A DNA stretch of 64,000 bases from Chiua virens (Eukaryota; Basidiomycota; Agaricomycetes; Boletales; Boletaceae): assembly GCA_019787685.1 (NCBI GenBank), contig JAHNUO010000018.1:372001-436000 (forward strand). The letters run 5' to 3'. Positions 30,367 through 41,833 of the stretch are shown here, piece after piece. The stretch's first letter is position 1; each line of letters starts with the position of its first letter. Under the pieces are notes generated by a model. The model saw only the letters and a program-made list of their open reading frames with translations, was not told the DNA's origin and did not search any database. The translations under genes and the position numbers were made by a program.

Positions 30367-31120
30367 TGTTACGATTCATCTTTTTCTTTGCTTTTCTTGC
30401 TACTTTCACTACGCTCGGTACTACAGGTACCTCCTACATTCAATCCGCAAGCCTTACCCTTGCTTCGGATTACTCAGCAAGGGCTTAACCCTTTGCCCCG
30501 TTTACCTTTTCTTTCTTTGATCCGATTACGCAACTCTGGCCCAACCTGTTGTCCTGTCATCACTTCCTTCCTTCCGCTTCCTGATCTGGTAGGGATCACT
30601 TTCACTTCCGCTGTCATTTGGACAGCTTCCGCGTTTTACCTTTTACACTTTCGTCCGTCCGGTGCTTCTGCCCCGCACGACTCCTTTTGGCCCTTTGACT
30701 GTTCTGCTCTTCTTGGCCACCCTTTTGGACCGTTGGTCCATGCATGATTCTCCACATATAAATACCGTGCAGTGATACTCCTGTACCTCAGTCTTGATCT
30801 ACACAATCTAGCTAGTATCACTGCTCCTCTTCGGGCTTAACCTAAGCCATCCCTCGTCGCTGCGACCAATGTCCAGCACCTCAATCCACCCCGATCACAA
30901 GGGGCAGTCTCAGTCCTTCGGGTATAGATTCCCAACAGGACACTCTTAGGCAACGTCCTAAGTTCTACCTCGTCTCACTGGTAGCCATCTGCTGACCAGT
31001 AACCCTCCTTGAACTCTACAGCGCGCCACGTATCAAGTGGTGGTTATTTGAGTTATCGCAGCCGCTTGGTACTTGGCGCTTTTGTGTCTACATTAGGCCC
31101 TACCCGGGACTACCGTAACA
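30367..31120 (+). repeat. Solo LTR of gypsy C family (754 bp)
   Basis: Starts TGTTACGATTC, ends TACCGTAACA, with a perfect 5-bp duplication AACAT (30,362-30,366 and 31,121-31,125). TATAAATA at 30,757-30,764; the inferred transcript start AGTCTTGATCT, complementary to the family's primer-binding site, at 30,790-30,800. No internal region remains, so it arose by LTR recombination. Confidence 0.95.
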
Positions 31121-31125
31121 AACAT

Positions 31126-32027
31126 AATGGTAGCCATGACTGTACATCACTTCTTGTCAAACCCCATGGTAAAATGTGAATTTTTGTTTGTATAGGATCA
31201 TAGGTCAGAATCAACACCAATGTGTACAATTTCTGTTGTATTTCTGCCCTCTGCCTTTGTGTTTGAGTTATTGTCCTGATTTGGACTGTCTGTAACCATA
31301 GACCAAACAAATCATGTATGTTGTTTTGTTTGGCTTGTGTTCAGCCTCTTAGTAGATCAAGAGGTCTCCAAATTTCTTAGTTCTGGCAGAACCGTGATGT
31401 GTGACATCCAGACAACTTCCCAGTCTACTAGTAAATGCTCAGGCATATGTCAATGTATATGTCTCCCTTATTCATTGGTAATATGTTTGACAGGTCCCAG
31501 CCATGTCATGGTCTGAAGCGTGATATCCCCCTCAGGACCAAGTACAGGACTCTGGTATTCCGCCCTTCTTCCCCAATCCCTGCACTCAGCACAACTGTCA
31601 GCCCTTGCATCATGATCATTATGATCATCAGTCCCTGCATGATCTTTCGCCTAGGCAGCCAGAATACCCTCAATCTGGCTATCCAAATCATTCTCTCTTG
31701 CTTGATCAAGGATCAATGGCCATGTCTAGGTCATCCACTATTCTGGCACCCCTCTCAGGATATGCCCAAGGACTGTTGTCTATTCAACTAGATGATTGCA
31801 ATCATTCAGCATCAGTTGACCCCATCCCTTTCTATTATGGTTCTGCCAGTCCTTTTGGGGCCACAGCAACCTTCTCCGATACCTTCAACAGTGTCGCGAT
31901 CAACCCTGCAACTTGGCCAGACATACCCAACCCCTACAATTTGGTGTGTGTCATGATATTGTCAATGATTTTGAGTCTGAGCCTTGCCACTGCAGGCAAC
32001 TTACCCAATATCAACCACACCAGAAAC
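31126..32027 (+). pseudogene. Host-type gene fragment 3, Pro/Ser-rich, cut by copia 1
   Basis: The frame from about 31,540 encodes a His/Pro/Ser-rich protein (HHDHYDHQSLHDLSPRQ...). A likely intron at 31,944-31,995 (52 nt, GTGTGT...CTGCAG) leads to an exon cut at 32,027 by the copia insertion; coding resumes after 39,563. 31,126-31,500 has nothing recognisable. Confidence 0.4.
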
Positions 32028-32395
32028 TGTTGGAATATATATAAACTGTTCCAACCATTCCAGGTAGTTCCCGCGCTTCCGAGGCTTCCACTTCCAGAAG
32101 TTCCGAGGTTCCTGTGCTCTGGAAGTACCAGAACAACTATAGACTTATTGTAGTACCTTAGGCACTACAATACAATTAGTTACAATCATCAATGCAGTAC
32201 CATTACTCCTCACTATAGGTACAGCATAGCATTACAGTAGATATATAAACATGTTCTACTGTATATACAGAATAACAATCTTCTCTCTCTTCATCCTCCA
32301 CAATATTGTCTTGAGCTTCACCATCAGGTAAGTCACCAGAGCAGTGACTCTGCCCTCAGGACAACCGGGTCCTTTGGAACCGGTCTGTTCTAACA
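32028..32395 (+). repeat. 5' LTR of copia 1 (368 bp)
   Basis: TGTTGGAATATATATAAAC to TTCTAACA; matches 39,191-39,558. Confidence 0.95.
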
Positions 32396-32407
32396 GGTTA
32401 TGAGCCC
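32396..32407 (+). promoter_or_regulatory. primer-binding site of copia 1, matches initiator tRNA-Met anticodon region
   Basis: GGTTATGAGCCC directly after the LTR is complementary to GGGCUCAUAACC, the anticodon loop and stem of initiator tRNA-Met. Priming from a cut half-tRNA is known for Drosophila copia. Confidence 0.65.
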
Positions 32408-32737
32408 TGAGTGGCCAGCTGTGCGATATACCCGCCGCTGACTGCTCTTGGTGGACACCTGATAATTCACCATCCAATGCAATTGAATATTAATATTCTT
32501 GCTGGATGTGCTGAATAAAGCCAGTCCTGTGTGATTGAGAATTCTCACTGGACACTCCCTTTTGATGCAAATACACTCAGGGAAATGGGCTTTTAGACCT
32601 ACAGTGTAGGGGGAGACTATGTCACCCCAATCTGAGGGTCACTGAATGTTCAGCAGATGCGATTGATTTCTCCTTGCTTCCTTCTTCTCTGTGAATAAGG
32701 TTTACTGACATTCATACCATCAGATTACCTACCTGTT
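32408..32737. other. Leader of copia 1
   Basis: Untranslated stretch between the primer-binding site and gag; contains GGGGGAGAC at 32,608 but no gene. Confidence 0.5.
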
Positions 32738-34396
32738 ATGTTGTCTAACACGCTCAACAACATTTCTAAGCTCAACGGATCTAACTACTGTCGCTGGGCT
32801 GATGACATGAAGAATTATCTTCAGTCAGTCAGTGTCTGGAATGCCTGTATGAAACGGACATGCCCCACGGATGATGATTTGGAAAAGCAGAATAATTGGG
32901 ATGACAATGATGACAAAGCCATGGGTTCCATGAAGCTTCAGATTGAGCATCACTTGCTCAGTCGTCACACTGACTGTGGTACAGCTCTTTCCCTCTGGAA
33001 TTCACTGAAGCAACAGTATGATGGCCACACCATCTCTTCCGCTTATTCTGAATTCAAGTCCATGATGTCCCTTTTCTTCTCAGAAAATCAGTATCCTGCC
33101 CAGACTTTTGCCAAATTCAATACCCATTTTGCCCAGCTCGAGTCTTTTGAATACAAGGTTGATGACAAGATCAAGCTGATGATCGTCCTGTCCCAGCTAC
33201 CCAAATATGCCAACTTCTACACCAATTTACTCAATACTGCTGCAAATGAGAAACCCTCTGCCGATACCAAAATCCCTACTATGGCAGATGTAGAACAGGC
33301 CATCACAGCTGCTTGGCAACAACATGTTGCTCGCTGTCCAACTCAGACCAGATCTCAGGCTAAGCCTGAACAGCAAGTGAACAAGGTTTCCGCTGTTAAG
33401 CGGAAAGGGGAGGAACCGAAGTTTGGTGCCCAGCAGAAACAACAGGGAAATTCTAGTTCCAGTGGTTCTGGTCCAGAAGGCTTCGGAAGGAAAAAGAGAT
33501 GTGGCAAATGCTCTGACTATAGCAAGAACCCCCAGCAACATCGCCACAAAGCCAACATTGTAGCTGAGAAGGTCCCCTCATTTGCTTTTGTCAATTTTGA
33601 TGAAGAACCTGTCATCATTGATCCTGCCTCATCCACTTTCACCTCTCCGACCATTGACCCACGTCTGCTCTCCCATAAACCAGCTTCAACTCACTATGGT
33701 CCTCCTGCATTCCCTCATGTTCAGAATGCAATATCCCTTCTCCACCGTATTTGGGAAACACCTTCAATTCAATCTGTTCACAATGTGGACATGATAGCCA
33801 ACAAGCACTTGGATTGGTCGGAAGAAATTCCCACTTCATCCAAGCGTCTCTTGGAATGTGTTGAACAAGACACTTCCATGGCTGTCATTGAGGATGAAGA
33901 TGCTGTCTCCCTTGGTGATGATGAAGACGACTGGCTTGGACACTACTATGATTGTGGATCCACTCCCGAGTATGTCTCTCATTCCAGACAATCCTACTCT
34001 GACACTAACGCGCACCTTGTGTTGCAGCAAAGTCATTTACTAGTGTCTAATGTAGTAGATAGTCTGAGAATATCATCTGCTACCCAGCCTCTCACAATGT
34101 GTGACAACTGTCACAAGTACACAGGCAAAGGAAAGCAAAGAGAGATCACTCATGAAGAAGATATCCCAGACATGTGGTTACTTGACTCTGGAGCATCATC
34201 ACACTTTACTTCAAATATTGATGACTTCGTTGAGTATAAGCCATACACCACACCACACTATATGCAAACTACAAATGGAAAAGCTCCTGTATTAGGTTCA
34301 GGAACTGTCATCATTGAGTATGAGAGCAGACCTGTGTGTTTATCACCAGTCATTTATATGCCTGCTTGTAAAATCAAGCTAATTTCAATGGGCACT
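32738..34396 (+). pseudogene. Copia 1 gag and protease
   Basis: ATG at 32,738 (MLSNTLNNISKLNGSNYCRW, a copia gag start). UBN2-like gag region to about residue 190, Gln/Ser-rich linker, then CGKC followed by HRH in place of a normal CCHC knuckle. Long Pro/Asp-rich segment, then the protease motif LLDSGASSHF near 34,180. The frame is open up to the solo LTR at 34,397, where it is cut; it resumes at 35,036. Confidence 0.85.
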
Positions 34397-35030
34397 TGTT
34401 ACAATTTCTTTCTTTTGTCTCACTTGTACCTCTTCACTTTACTCAATACCTAGGTATCATCGTATGCTCATCCGTACTCATTCTCTTCTGCCTTTGTAAC
34501 TCCACACCGGCTTTACCCGAGTGTTTACGTTTTCCCTTTCTCGTCATCATCCGATGGCATCGCACTTACTCATTCACTTCTCGTCATCATCCGATGGCTT
34601 CGCATTTGTCATTTCGTCTTCGTCATCGTCCATTGCCTTCGCATCGTACGATTCCCCTTTTTGATTACTGCGCACTTCTTTTGGCCCTTTGGCCCTTCCG
34701 CAATCTAGCTGAGTATCTCTGCTCCACTCGCCACAGCGCCTGTGACCACTCGACCAGGGACTTCTCTCGTCGTCCCTTGACCCAACACTCGGACTCATTG
34801 TAGTCAACCCTCGACCCTCGACCGTCCCTCGGGTATAGATTCCCAACAGGACAACTCTCAGCAATGCCTGAGTTTTCACTCGTCTCTCTGGTAGCAATCC
34901 GCTGACCAGAACCACTTGTTCAACTCTTCAGCGCACCACATATCAAGTGGTGGTTGTTTGAGTTATCACACCCACTTGGTACTTGGCGCTTTTGCGGCTA
35001 CGTTAGGTCCTACCTGGAACTACCGTAATA
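34397..35030 (+). repeat. Solo gypsy LTR in copia 1 (634 bp)
   Basis: TGTTACAATTTC to TACCGTAATA with perfect duplication GCACT (34,392-34,396 and 35,031-35,035). The 3' half is clearly related to the gypsy C LTR; the 5' half has diverged. Confidence 0.92.
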
Positions 35031-35035
35031 GCACT

Positions 35036-37561
35036 CTCCTCAAAGACTGTACACTATCTGTGCACACACGTCCTGGACACATAGACGTTCACCATTCACA
35101 GCAGAAGCGTACTGTGTTGTCATTTCATTCACATGGTACAGACACAATGTACTGGCTGCGTGCTAAGAGCATCAAACCTGCTCCAATCACCTCAGATCAC
35201 TTCCAAAACACTTCCAAGTTGCTCCCAAACACTTCCAATTGCTTCCGAGACTGTTCCGAAGCAGTTCCGAGCAGTTTTACACCTACCTTGATCACTACTG
35301 ACACTTCCGACCCAGAAGCGCTCGGAACCACTTTTCTCGATCAAAGTCATTGTAGGAAACTTCATTCCGGTTCGGAACACTCGGAACCACTCGGAACCAC
35401 TTATACACACTTAAAATCAACTCAGAAGGCCAGTTCCAGTCCGGAACAACACCTGGAACACTTAGAACAACTTAAAAGAAGTGAAACACACCCAGAAACA
35501 CTAAAAAGTGTTGAAACTCATTCAATGTCACTCAATACCATTGATTTTGAGTTGATACATCGTCATCTTGGCCATCCTTCGTGTGATGTGCTTAAAGCTG
35601 CACGCAAACACACCAAAGACTTTCCGGAAGTAGACATTCCGTTGAAAGCACCCATCTGTCCTGGATGTGAACTTGGAAAACAACCAAACCGATCATTCCC
35701 TCATACTGAGAAGAGAGCCTCTGCTCCCTTTGAGTTAATACACTCAGATCTCAAGTATTTCGAGGTTGAATCATATCATAAGCATAAATATGCAATCGTG
35801 TTTTATGTCTCAAATCCAAGGATCAAGCCTTAAAGGCTACAAAGCAATTCTTTACCCATGTCCACAACCAATATAATGCTCAAATTAAAGGATGGTGTTC
35901 CAATGCCGGAGGTGAATTCACTTCTAAAGCCTTTACCGAGTATATGCGAGACCGAGGTATACACATACTCCAATCAGCCCCATATGCTCATCAGCAAAAT
36001 GGACGTGCAGAACAGTTAATTCATACTCTCATGGATAAGGCACAGGCAATGCGACTTCAAGCTTGTCTCCCTAATTCCTACTGGGAATTTGCATATTTAC
36101 ATGCTTCCCATGTGTACAACCACACTCCATTGGCCCGATTGAATTGGAAAACTCCTTATGAATTGCTCACTGGACAGAAACCTTCGATCTCACATTTACG
36201 TGTTTTTGGATGTGGTGCCTATGTGCATCTTCCCAATGAGATTTGAACAGGCAAACTACAGCCCAAATCACAGTTGATGATCTACCTTGGTGTATCAGCA
36301 GGAAGTGAATCCAATTGGATTTCCATGCATCCTAACAATGCAATATTCACTTCTGCTCATGCCATCTTTGATGAGAACCTGTTCCCTCATTGTCCAGGGG
36401 CTCGGCCTCACAGGCCGGTAAGCAGTGTACCACACAACCCACCTCCTCATCATGACCATCACTCTGAACCAGAGGATTTCTCCTCTGATGAGTCTGATGC
36501 ACCTCAACGTGCACCTCATCATCCTGTCATATGACCAGAAACACCAATACAACCAGAACGCCCGGAAACACCGGAAGCACCAGAACACTTGCAAGAAACA
36601 CCACCACCCCCAGTGACCCCTCCTCATGCTCCTAGACTACCTCCAGCCCCTCCAGCTTTACCATGTCGCAGTGAAAGAATTAAAAACCCTCCTAGACAAC
36701 CTGGGAATGTCTATGGAGAACAGAGACACCCTTTGAAACAATGCAAAGAAATTGAGAGGGAATCACGCTGGAAAGAGATGATTGGTGAATCATCGAGCAC
36801 TCCACATGAACCTGCAACACCAGACATCCCTGGTGGCCTCCCACCCTCACCAACTCTGTCAGAAGATGATGTAGAACGCCTGACCATGGAAGGGGGAGAT
36901 GCTTTATTGCATTATCTATGTGCTCATGCAGTTCCGCTTGGAAACTCTGGAATGACCAAAGTCAACTATAGAGACTGGTCATACCGTGACATACTTAAGC
37001 TCCCTTACCAAGAGCAAAAGCTCTGGCATAAAGCTTGTGAGGAAGAGCTACAAATTATGAAAGATCACAAAGTCTTTGAAGTCACAGACTGTCCACCCAA
37101 CTGAAAGGTTATAAAAAATAGATGGGTGTTTGATGCAAAAACAGATGGTCGCAAGAAAGCCCGCCTAGTTGCCAAAGGCTTCTCACAGGTGGAAGGGCTT
37201 GACTTTGATGAGATCTTCAGCCCAGTTGTACGCTTTGAGACAGTGTGATGCATGCTTGCTCTATCTGCTCTCAATGATTGGCACATATCAGGACTTGATG
37301 TCCGATCTGCCTTCCTATATGGAATACTGGAAGAGGAACTCTACATGGAGTTTCCTGAAGGGTTTGTGCCTCCCAACTCAAAAGGCAAAGTCCTCCGACT
37401 ACTCTGAGCCATCTATGGCTTAAAACAGGCAGGTTTAGCCTGGTGGAGATCTTTAGATCAGTTGATGCAGGCACTAGGCTTCAAGCGACTTAGAACAGAC
37501 ACTGGCCTCTTTATCTATCACAATGGAAAAGATATCATCCTAGTGATTATCTACATAGACG
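35036..37561 (+). pseudogene. Copia 1 integrase and first part of RT
   Basis: Pre-integrase zinc domain HRHLGHPSCDVLKAA...CPGCELGK (35,557-35,690), integrase first D in LIHSDLKYF. A deletion/frameshift near 35,805-35,830 removes the stretch after it. The second catalytic D is replaced (CSNAGGEF instead of SD...GGEF), the E of GRAEQL is kept. RT from about 36,970: [33 protein letters not shown] at the right end. In-frame TGA codons near 36,244, 36,532, 37,102, 37,246 and 37,405 all stand where Arg (CGA) fits. Confidence 0.88.
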
Positions 37562-37565
37562 ACAC

Positions 37566-38179
37566 TGTAGGGAATAGGTATTCCCTGTGCTCGCATAGCA
37601 CGTTTCCGCACCCTGTCATCACCTGATCCCAATCCTGATCTGTCTGCTTGTGTGAACTCATCCGGATTGCTGTATCTGCACCCATTTTGCCTCAGACTCT
37701 TTTATTTTATGTTTGATGCTCCTTATTTGTACTTAGCATTGGCTAGACCATGTCATGCAGCCCTTGCAGGGACATTCGGGTGCCTCTTGAACTTTATACC
37801 ATACGAAAACCTTCTTCTTTTATCATTATCCTTACTTAGGACAAGTCTGAGGGTATTCCCGAGGACTATAAATTCACTGTATTGACAAAAATACAGTAGC
37901 TTTTGCCCGTGCGCATCTGTCTCACATTGTTTTCGGTCGACATTCGTTTTCTCTTGCTCTCCTCGTGTTTTATTGATCCGGATTTGGACTGCTGTGTCCG
38001 CTTTTCCATCCGTTTTAATCTGGATTCGCCCCGGATTCATCTCAGACTACTCAAAAACCATTTCTCGTCGTTCACCAACTCAGTGTTGTCCCTGGGTCGA
38101 ACGGAATCGCATTCCTTCACCCTCTTTTATATTTCAATCCCCCTGAGTATTGCACTACAGCCGGGATTTATTACCTTCA
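37566..38179 (+). repeat. Solo LTR, family E (614 bp), in copia 1 RT
   Basis: TGTAGGGAATAGG to ATTACCTTCA. Flanks ACAC (37,562-37,565) and ACGC (38,180-38,183) form a decayed 4-bp duplication; counting it once rejoins YIDDT to LFCR in frame. The first 20 nt hold a perfect dyad AGGGAATA/TATTCCCT. TATAAA at 37,867. Confidence 0.92.
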
Positions 38180-38183
38180 ACGC

Positions 38184-39129
38184 CCTCTTCTGCAGACCCA
38201 GTAAAGCTTTAGTAGATAAGCTAAAGGCCGCATTCATGAAGAAGTGGGAATGCCGTGATCTGGGTGAAACGCATGAATTCCTCAGAATGAATATACATCA
38301 AGAAGGTCATAGGATCCTCATAGACCAAGTCTCATACCTCGACAAAGTGCTTGAGCGCTTTAGCATGACAAATGCCAAGCCTGCTCGTACTCCCTTACCA
38401 CAGGGATATTACCCAGTGAAGAATGATGCCTCTGTCAATTTAGAGTTGCGGACGCACTTCCAGACAGTGATAGGCTCATTAATATATCTTATGATTGGCA
38501 CACGACCGGATATCGCCTATGCTGTAACACAACTGGCTAGACAATCCACAAATCCCTCACAGGAGCACCTTGATAAGGCCCTGTATATATGCCGTTACTT
38601 AGCCGGCACTCGTGATTATTCACTTGTCTTTGACGGATCTTCTGGCAAAGGGATTATTGCCTTCACTGATTCTGACTGGGGTCAAGATAAGATTACCGGT
38701 CACTCCCAGACTGGCTTTTATATGAAGCTAGCTAATGGTGTTTTCCTATGGAATTCACACCTGCAGAAAACCACAGCCCTCTCTTCTACAGAAGCTGAGT
38801 ACATGGCTCTGAGTGATTGTTCTCGCCAGGCTGTATGGATTTTTCAAATGATGGAAGAACTCAGATACCATCTAAAACCAATCCCGATCTGTGGTGACAA
38901 TCAGGGATCGCTATTTATAGCTCAGAACCCAGTCACTGAAAAGCATTCCAAACACATCCACATCCACTACCATTTTGTACGAGATGCAGTGATGATTTAC
39001 AAACAAGTAGAGCTACTTTATGTCCCTGGAGATGACAATCCAGTGGATATGTTCACTAAGAACCTTGGACATGTCAAGTTCAAGAAGTTTTGCTCCTTGC
39101 TTGGTTTGGAGTTTTACTTGCCAGCCTAA
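38184..39129 (+). pseudogene. Copia 1 RT end and RNase H
   Basis: Continues from YIDD: KKWECRDLGE, IGSLIYLMIGTRPDIAYAV, DSDWGQD, SSTEAEYMALSD, HIHIHYHFVRD, VDMFTKNL. All RNase H motifs are present and this section has no stop; natural stop at 39,127-39,129. A purine-rich tract (GGCAAGGGGGAG, 39,179-39,190) precedes the 3' LTR. Confidence 0.9.
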
Positions 39130-39190
39130 CAGCTTGTGCGAAAGTCCTTTCTTATGCCTGAAGTGTCTGCATACACAAGGCAAGGGGGAG

Positions 39191-39558
39191 TGTTGGAATA
39201 TATATAAACTGTTCTGACCATTCCAGGTAGTTCCCACGCTTCCGAGGCTTCCGCTTCCGGAAGTTCCGAGGTTCCTGTGCTCTGGAAGTACCAGAACAAC
39301 TATAGACTTATTGTAGTACCTTAGGCACTACAATACAATTAGTTACAATCATCAATGCAGTACCATTACTCCTCACTATAGGTACAGCATAGCATTACAG
39401 TAGATATATAAACATGTTCTACTGTATATACAGAATAACAATCTTCTCTCTCTCTATCCTCCACAATATTGTCTTGAGCTTCACCATCAGGTAAGTCACC
39501 AGAGCAGTGACTCTGCCCTCGGGACAACCAGGTCCTTCAGGACCAGTCTGTTCTAACA
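39191..39558 (+). repeat. 3' LTR of copia 1 (368 bp)
   Basis: Same length as the 5' LTR, followed by GAAAC. Confidence 0.95.
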
Positions 39559-39563
39559 GAAAC

Positions 39564-40287
39564 ATGCCCCCAGGCCACTGGAAAGCTGACCCCTACATTG
39601 ATGCCAAAATTCCAATACCATCATCTATTCTCAGGTGGCCATTGTATCACGCCACATTACGTTTGTTGGGCAGCAGAGACATCACATCTGCTAGCCTAAG
39701 TGTCCACACACTCCCTGTGCACCACTATGAAGACTCTCAGCCAGATTTGGGCCCCTCCAAGGGGCTGTCATATCAAGCCACATAATGTCCACTTGGTGGT
39801 GGAGACATTGCCTCAGGTAGCCTCCATACATTCCTCATCCACCATTATGATGGCTCTCGGTCAGACCAGGGCCCTTCCGCACTGTTGTATCAAGCCACGC
39901 TATGTCCACTTGGCAGCGGAGAGATCCCAATGCACCATGACTCTGACCCGGACTTGGGCTCCTCCAAGCCATTATATTGAGGCGCCCCACATCCGCTTAG
40001 TGGTGAAGATATCGCATCAGCTAAGGTCCATGCACATGGTGATTTTGGCACTGACCCAGACCCAAACCTCTCCGAGGGGTTCTCATCTCAAGTTGCACTA
40101 TGTCCACTTAGGCAATTGCACGGGTGTACCCCCAGGTGGCAGTGCTGACACCCGCACCCGCACCCGAGGATACACCTGCACCCTTGGCAAGGGTGCAGGT
40201 GTATCCTTGGATGTCCAAAACTGGCACCCGGGGGTACACCTGCACCCCAAGTACCTGTGGGGACCCGGATGCTACCATACACCTTGA
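39564..40287 (+). pseudogene. Gene fragment 3 continued, with coding minisatellite
   Basis: After copia 1 the frame carries about four degenerate repeats (roughly 87-116 bp; anchors near 39,772, 39,888, 39,975 and 40,087: TATCAAGCCAC...TATGTCCACTTGG). In frame this gives repeats like KPHNVHLVVE, KPRYVHLAAE and KLHYVHLGN. One TAA near 39,690 breaks it. Role unknown; probably an expanded low-complexity region of the split gene. Confidence 0.35.
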
Positions 40288-40314
40288 CCTCCTAACACTG
40301 AGACAGCGAGTGTG

Positions 40315-40830
40315 AGGGAGGACGACGACGATGACGACACGAACACCACATTATCATGGTGTTCGTGTCGTCATCATCGTCATCACCGTTGTCAGGTGAG
40401 GGTGACTCGGAGGGTGAGGATGACAGGGGTGAGTGATGACAATGACACCACAAGCACCATGATAACATGGTGCTCGTGTTGTTGTTGTTGTTGTCAGGTG
40501 AGGGTGGCAAGAGGACGATGGAGGTGAGGGAGGACAACAACAACACAAACACCACATTATCGTGGTGTTCGTGGTGTTGTTGTTGTCATCGCTGTCGGGT
40601 GAGGGTGAGGACGATGAGGACGACGATGACAGGGGTGAGTGAGGACGACAATGACAACACAAGCACCATGATAATGTGGTGCTCATGTTGTTGTTGTTGT
40701 TGTTGTTGTCAGGTGAGGGTGGCAAGAGGATAATGGAGGTGAGGGAGGACAACAACAACATGAGCACCACAATAACATGGTGTTCGTGTTGTTATTGTTG
40801 TCGTCATCGCTATCGGGTGAGGGTGAGGGC
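40315..40830. repeat. Array of five hairpin-forming units
   Basis: Five imperfect palindromes centred near 40,353, 40,470, 40,558, 40,675 and 40,775, each with GAC/AAC-rich left arm, core ACCAC...GTGGT or CACCATG...CATGGTG, and GTT/GTC-rich right arm, separated by GGTGAGGGTG-type spacers. Followed by a CACCCG-rich stretch (40,868-40,905). Confidence 0.75.
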
Positions 40831-41034
40831 GAGGACAATGGGGGTGAGCAGGTGTCGAACATGGTGACCCGCACCCGCACCCGGCAAACACCCACACCCG
40901 TGACCCGGCCAGGTGTCAGACACCCCTGCTATTGCCTATGTCCACTTGGTGGCAGTATTGAATCGCATCACAGAGTCACTGGCACTGCCAGCATCACAAC
41001 ATGACCCAGTAAGAAGGACAAGAACAATGAGCCT

Positions 41035-41833
41035 GTGCTCACCTCAGCTCAGAAGAGGCAGAAGAAGAAGCTATGGGATATTTTGAAACAAAAACTGGTG
41101 GAGTACACACTCTCCCAAGAGGCAATGGTAGTGGATGTGACCCCTCAAGACGAACTGATTGATGACAAGCTCCGTGAGGTATGCATAGCAGAGTATAACA
41201 GTTTCATCTTGCCAGAGGATGTGCCCTTCAACTTTCATTCTCCAAGTGTCAACTTCCTTTGGAAAACAAGAGATTATTTCTGCAAATTTGCAGACAACCA
41301 TGTGGAGCAATTTTTTGGTCTTAAATTATCAGTCAACCACTCTATAGAAGAAGGAATTTTGCACCAATGGGAGGCTGTTCAGGCAATCCTCAGTGACCAT
41401 GAGTATTTGCGTTTTCACAGCAACAACCCCGTAAGTATCTGCAAGTACTAATTCATACATGATATTCCTAATCTGGGATATTATCTAGGACCTGCCCACA
41501 GGCACTGACGTGCACTACTTTGAACACAACTGCATCCAAGACGCAATTGAATGTGTTGTTTGGTCAAAAATCCAGCACCCTGAATTCCTTCACCCCTCCA
41601 CCATGTCATCTCTCATTAGCCTTGTTGCCGTAGCTTATATGGTGGAATTGTATCATCATCAGAGCAGTCAAGTCACTCCCCAATTGACTCAGGAGCGACA
41701 TGCCACATTCTACCAGGACATTCACAACTTTATGAGTACACGTGTTTTAGCATCAAAGTGTTCACGAGAGCAATTTGAATATTTTTGTGATCAACTAATT
41801 TCTTGCAGAAATGCTACATATGTGATTGCATAG
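41035..41833 (+). pseudogene. Two-exon gene fragment, possibly DUF6532-like
   Basis: Exon 1 to 41,430 (KRQKKKLWDILKQKLVEYTL...), intron 41,431-41,488 (58 nt, GTAAGT...ATCTAG, phase 0), exon 2 41,489-41,833 (DLPTGTDVHYFEHNCIQDAIECVVW...). Helical protein; the pattern of a long helix followed by HPSTMSSLISLVAVAYMVELY resembles fungal hypothetical proteins of the DUF6532 type. No start codon is firm; it may be the C-terminal part of the gene split by copia 1. Low certainty on family. Confidence 0.4.

Larger units (their letters stand above)
32028..39558 (+). mobile_element. Ty1/copia element 1 (7,531 bp) with two solo LTRs inside
   Basis: LTRs of 368 bp (32,028-32,395 and 39,191-39,558), perfect 5-bp duplication GAAAC (32,023-32,027 and 39,559-39,563). 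Order gag, PR, IN, RT, RH is that of Ty1/copia. Two solo LTRs are nested: 34,397-35,030 and 37,566-38,179. Several TGA stops and one deletion in integrase make it inactive. Confidence 0.95.
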
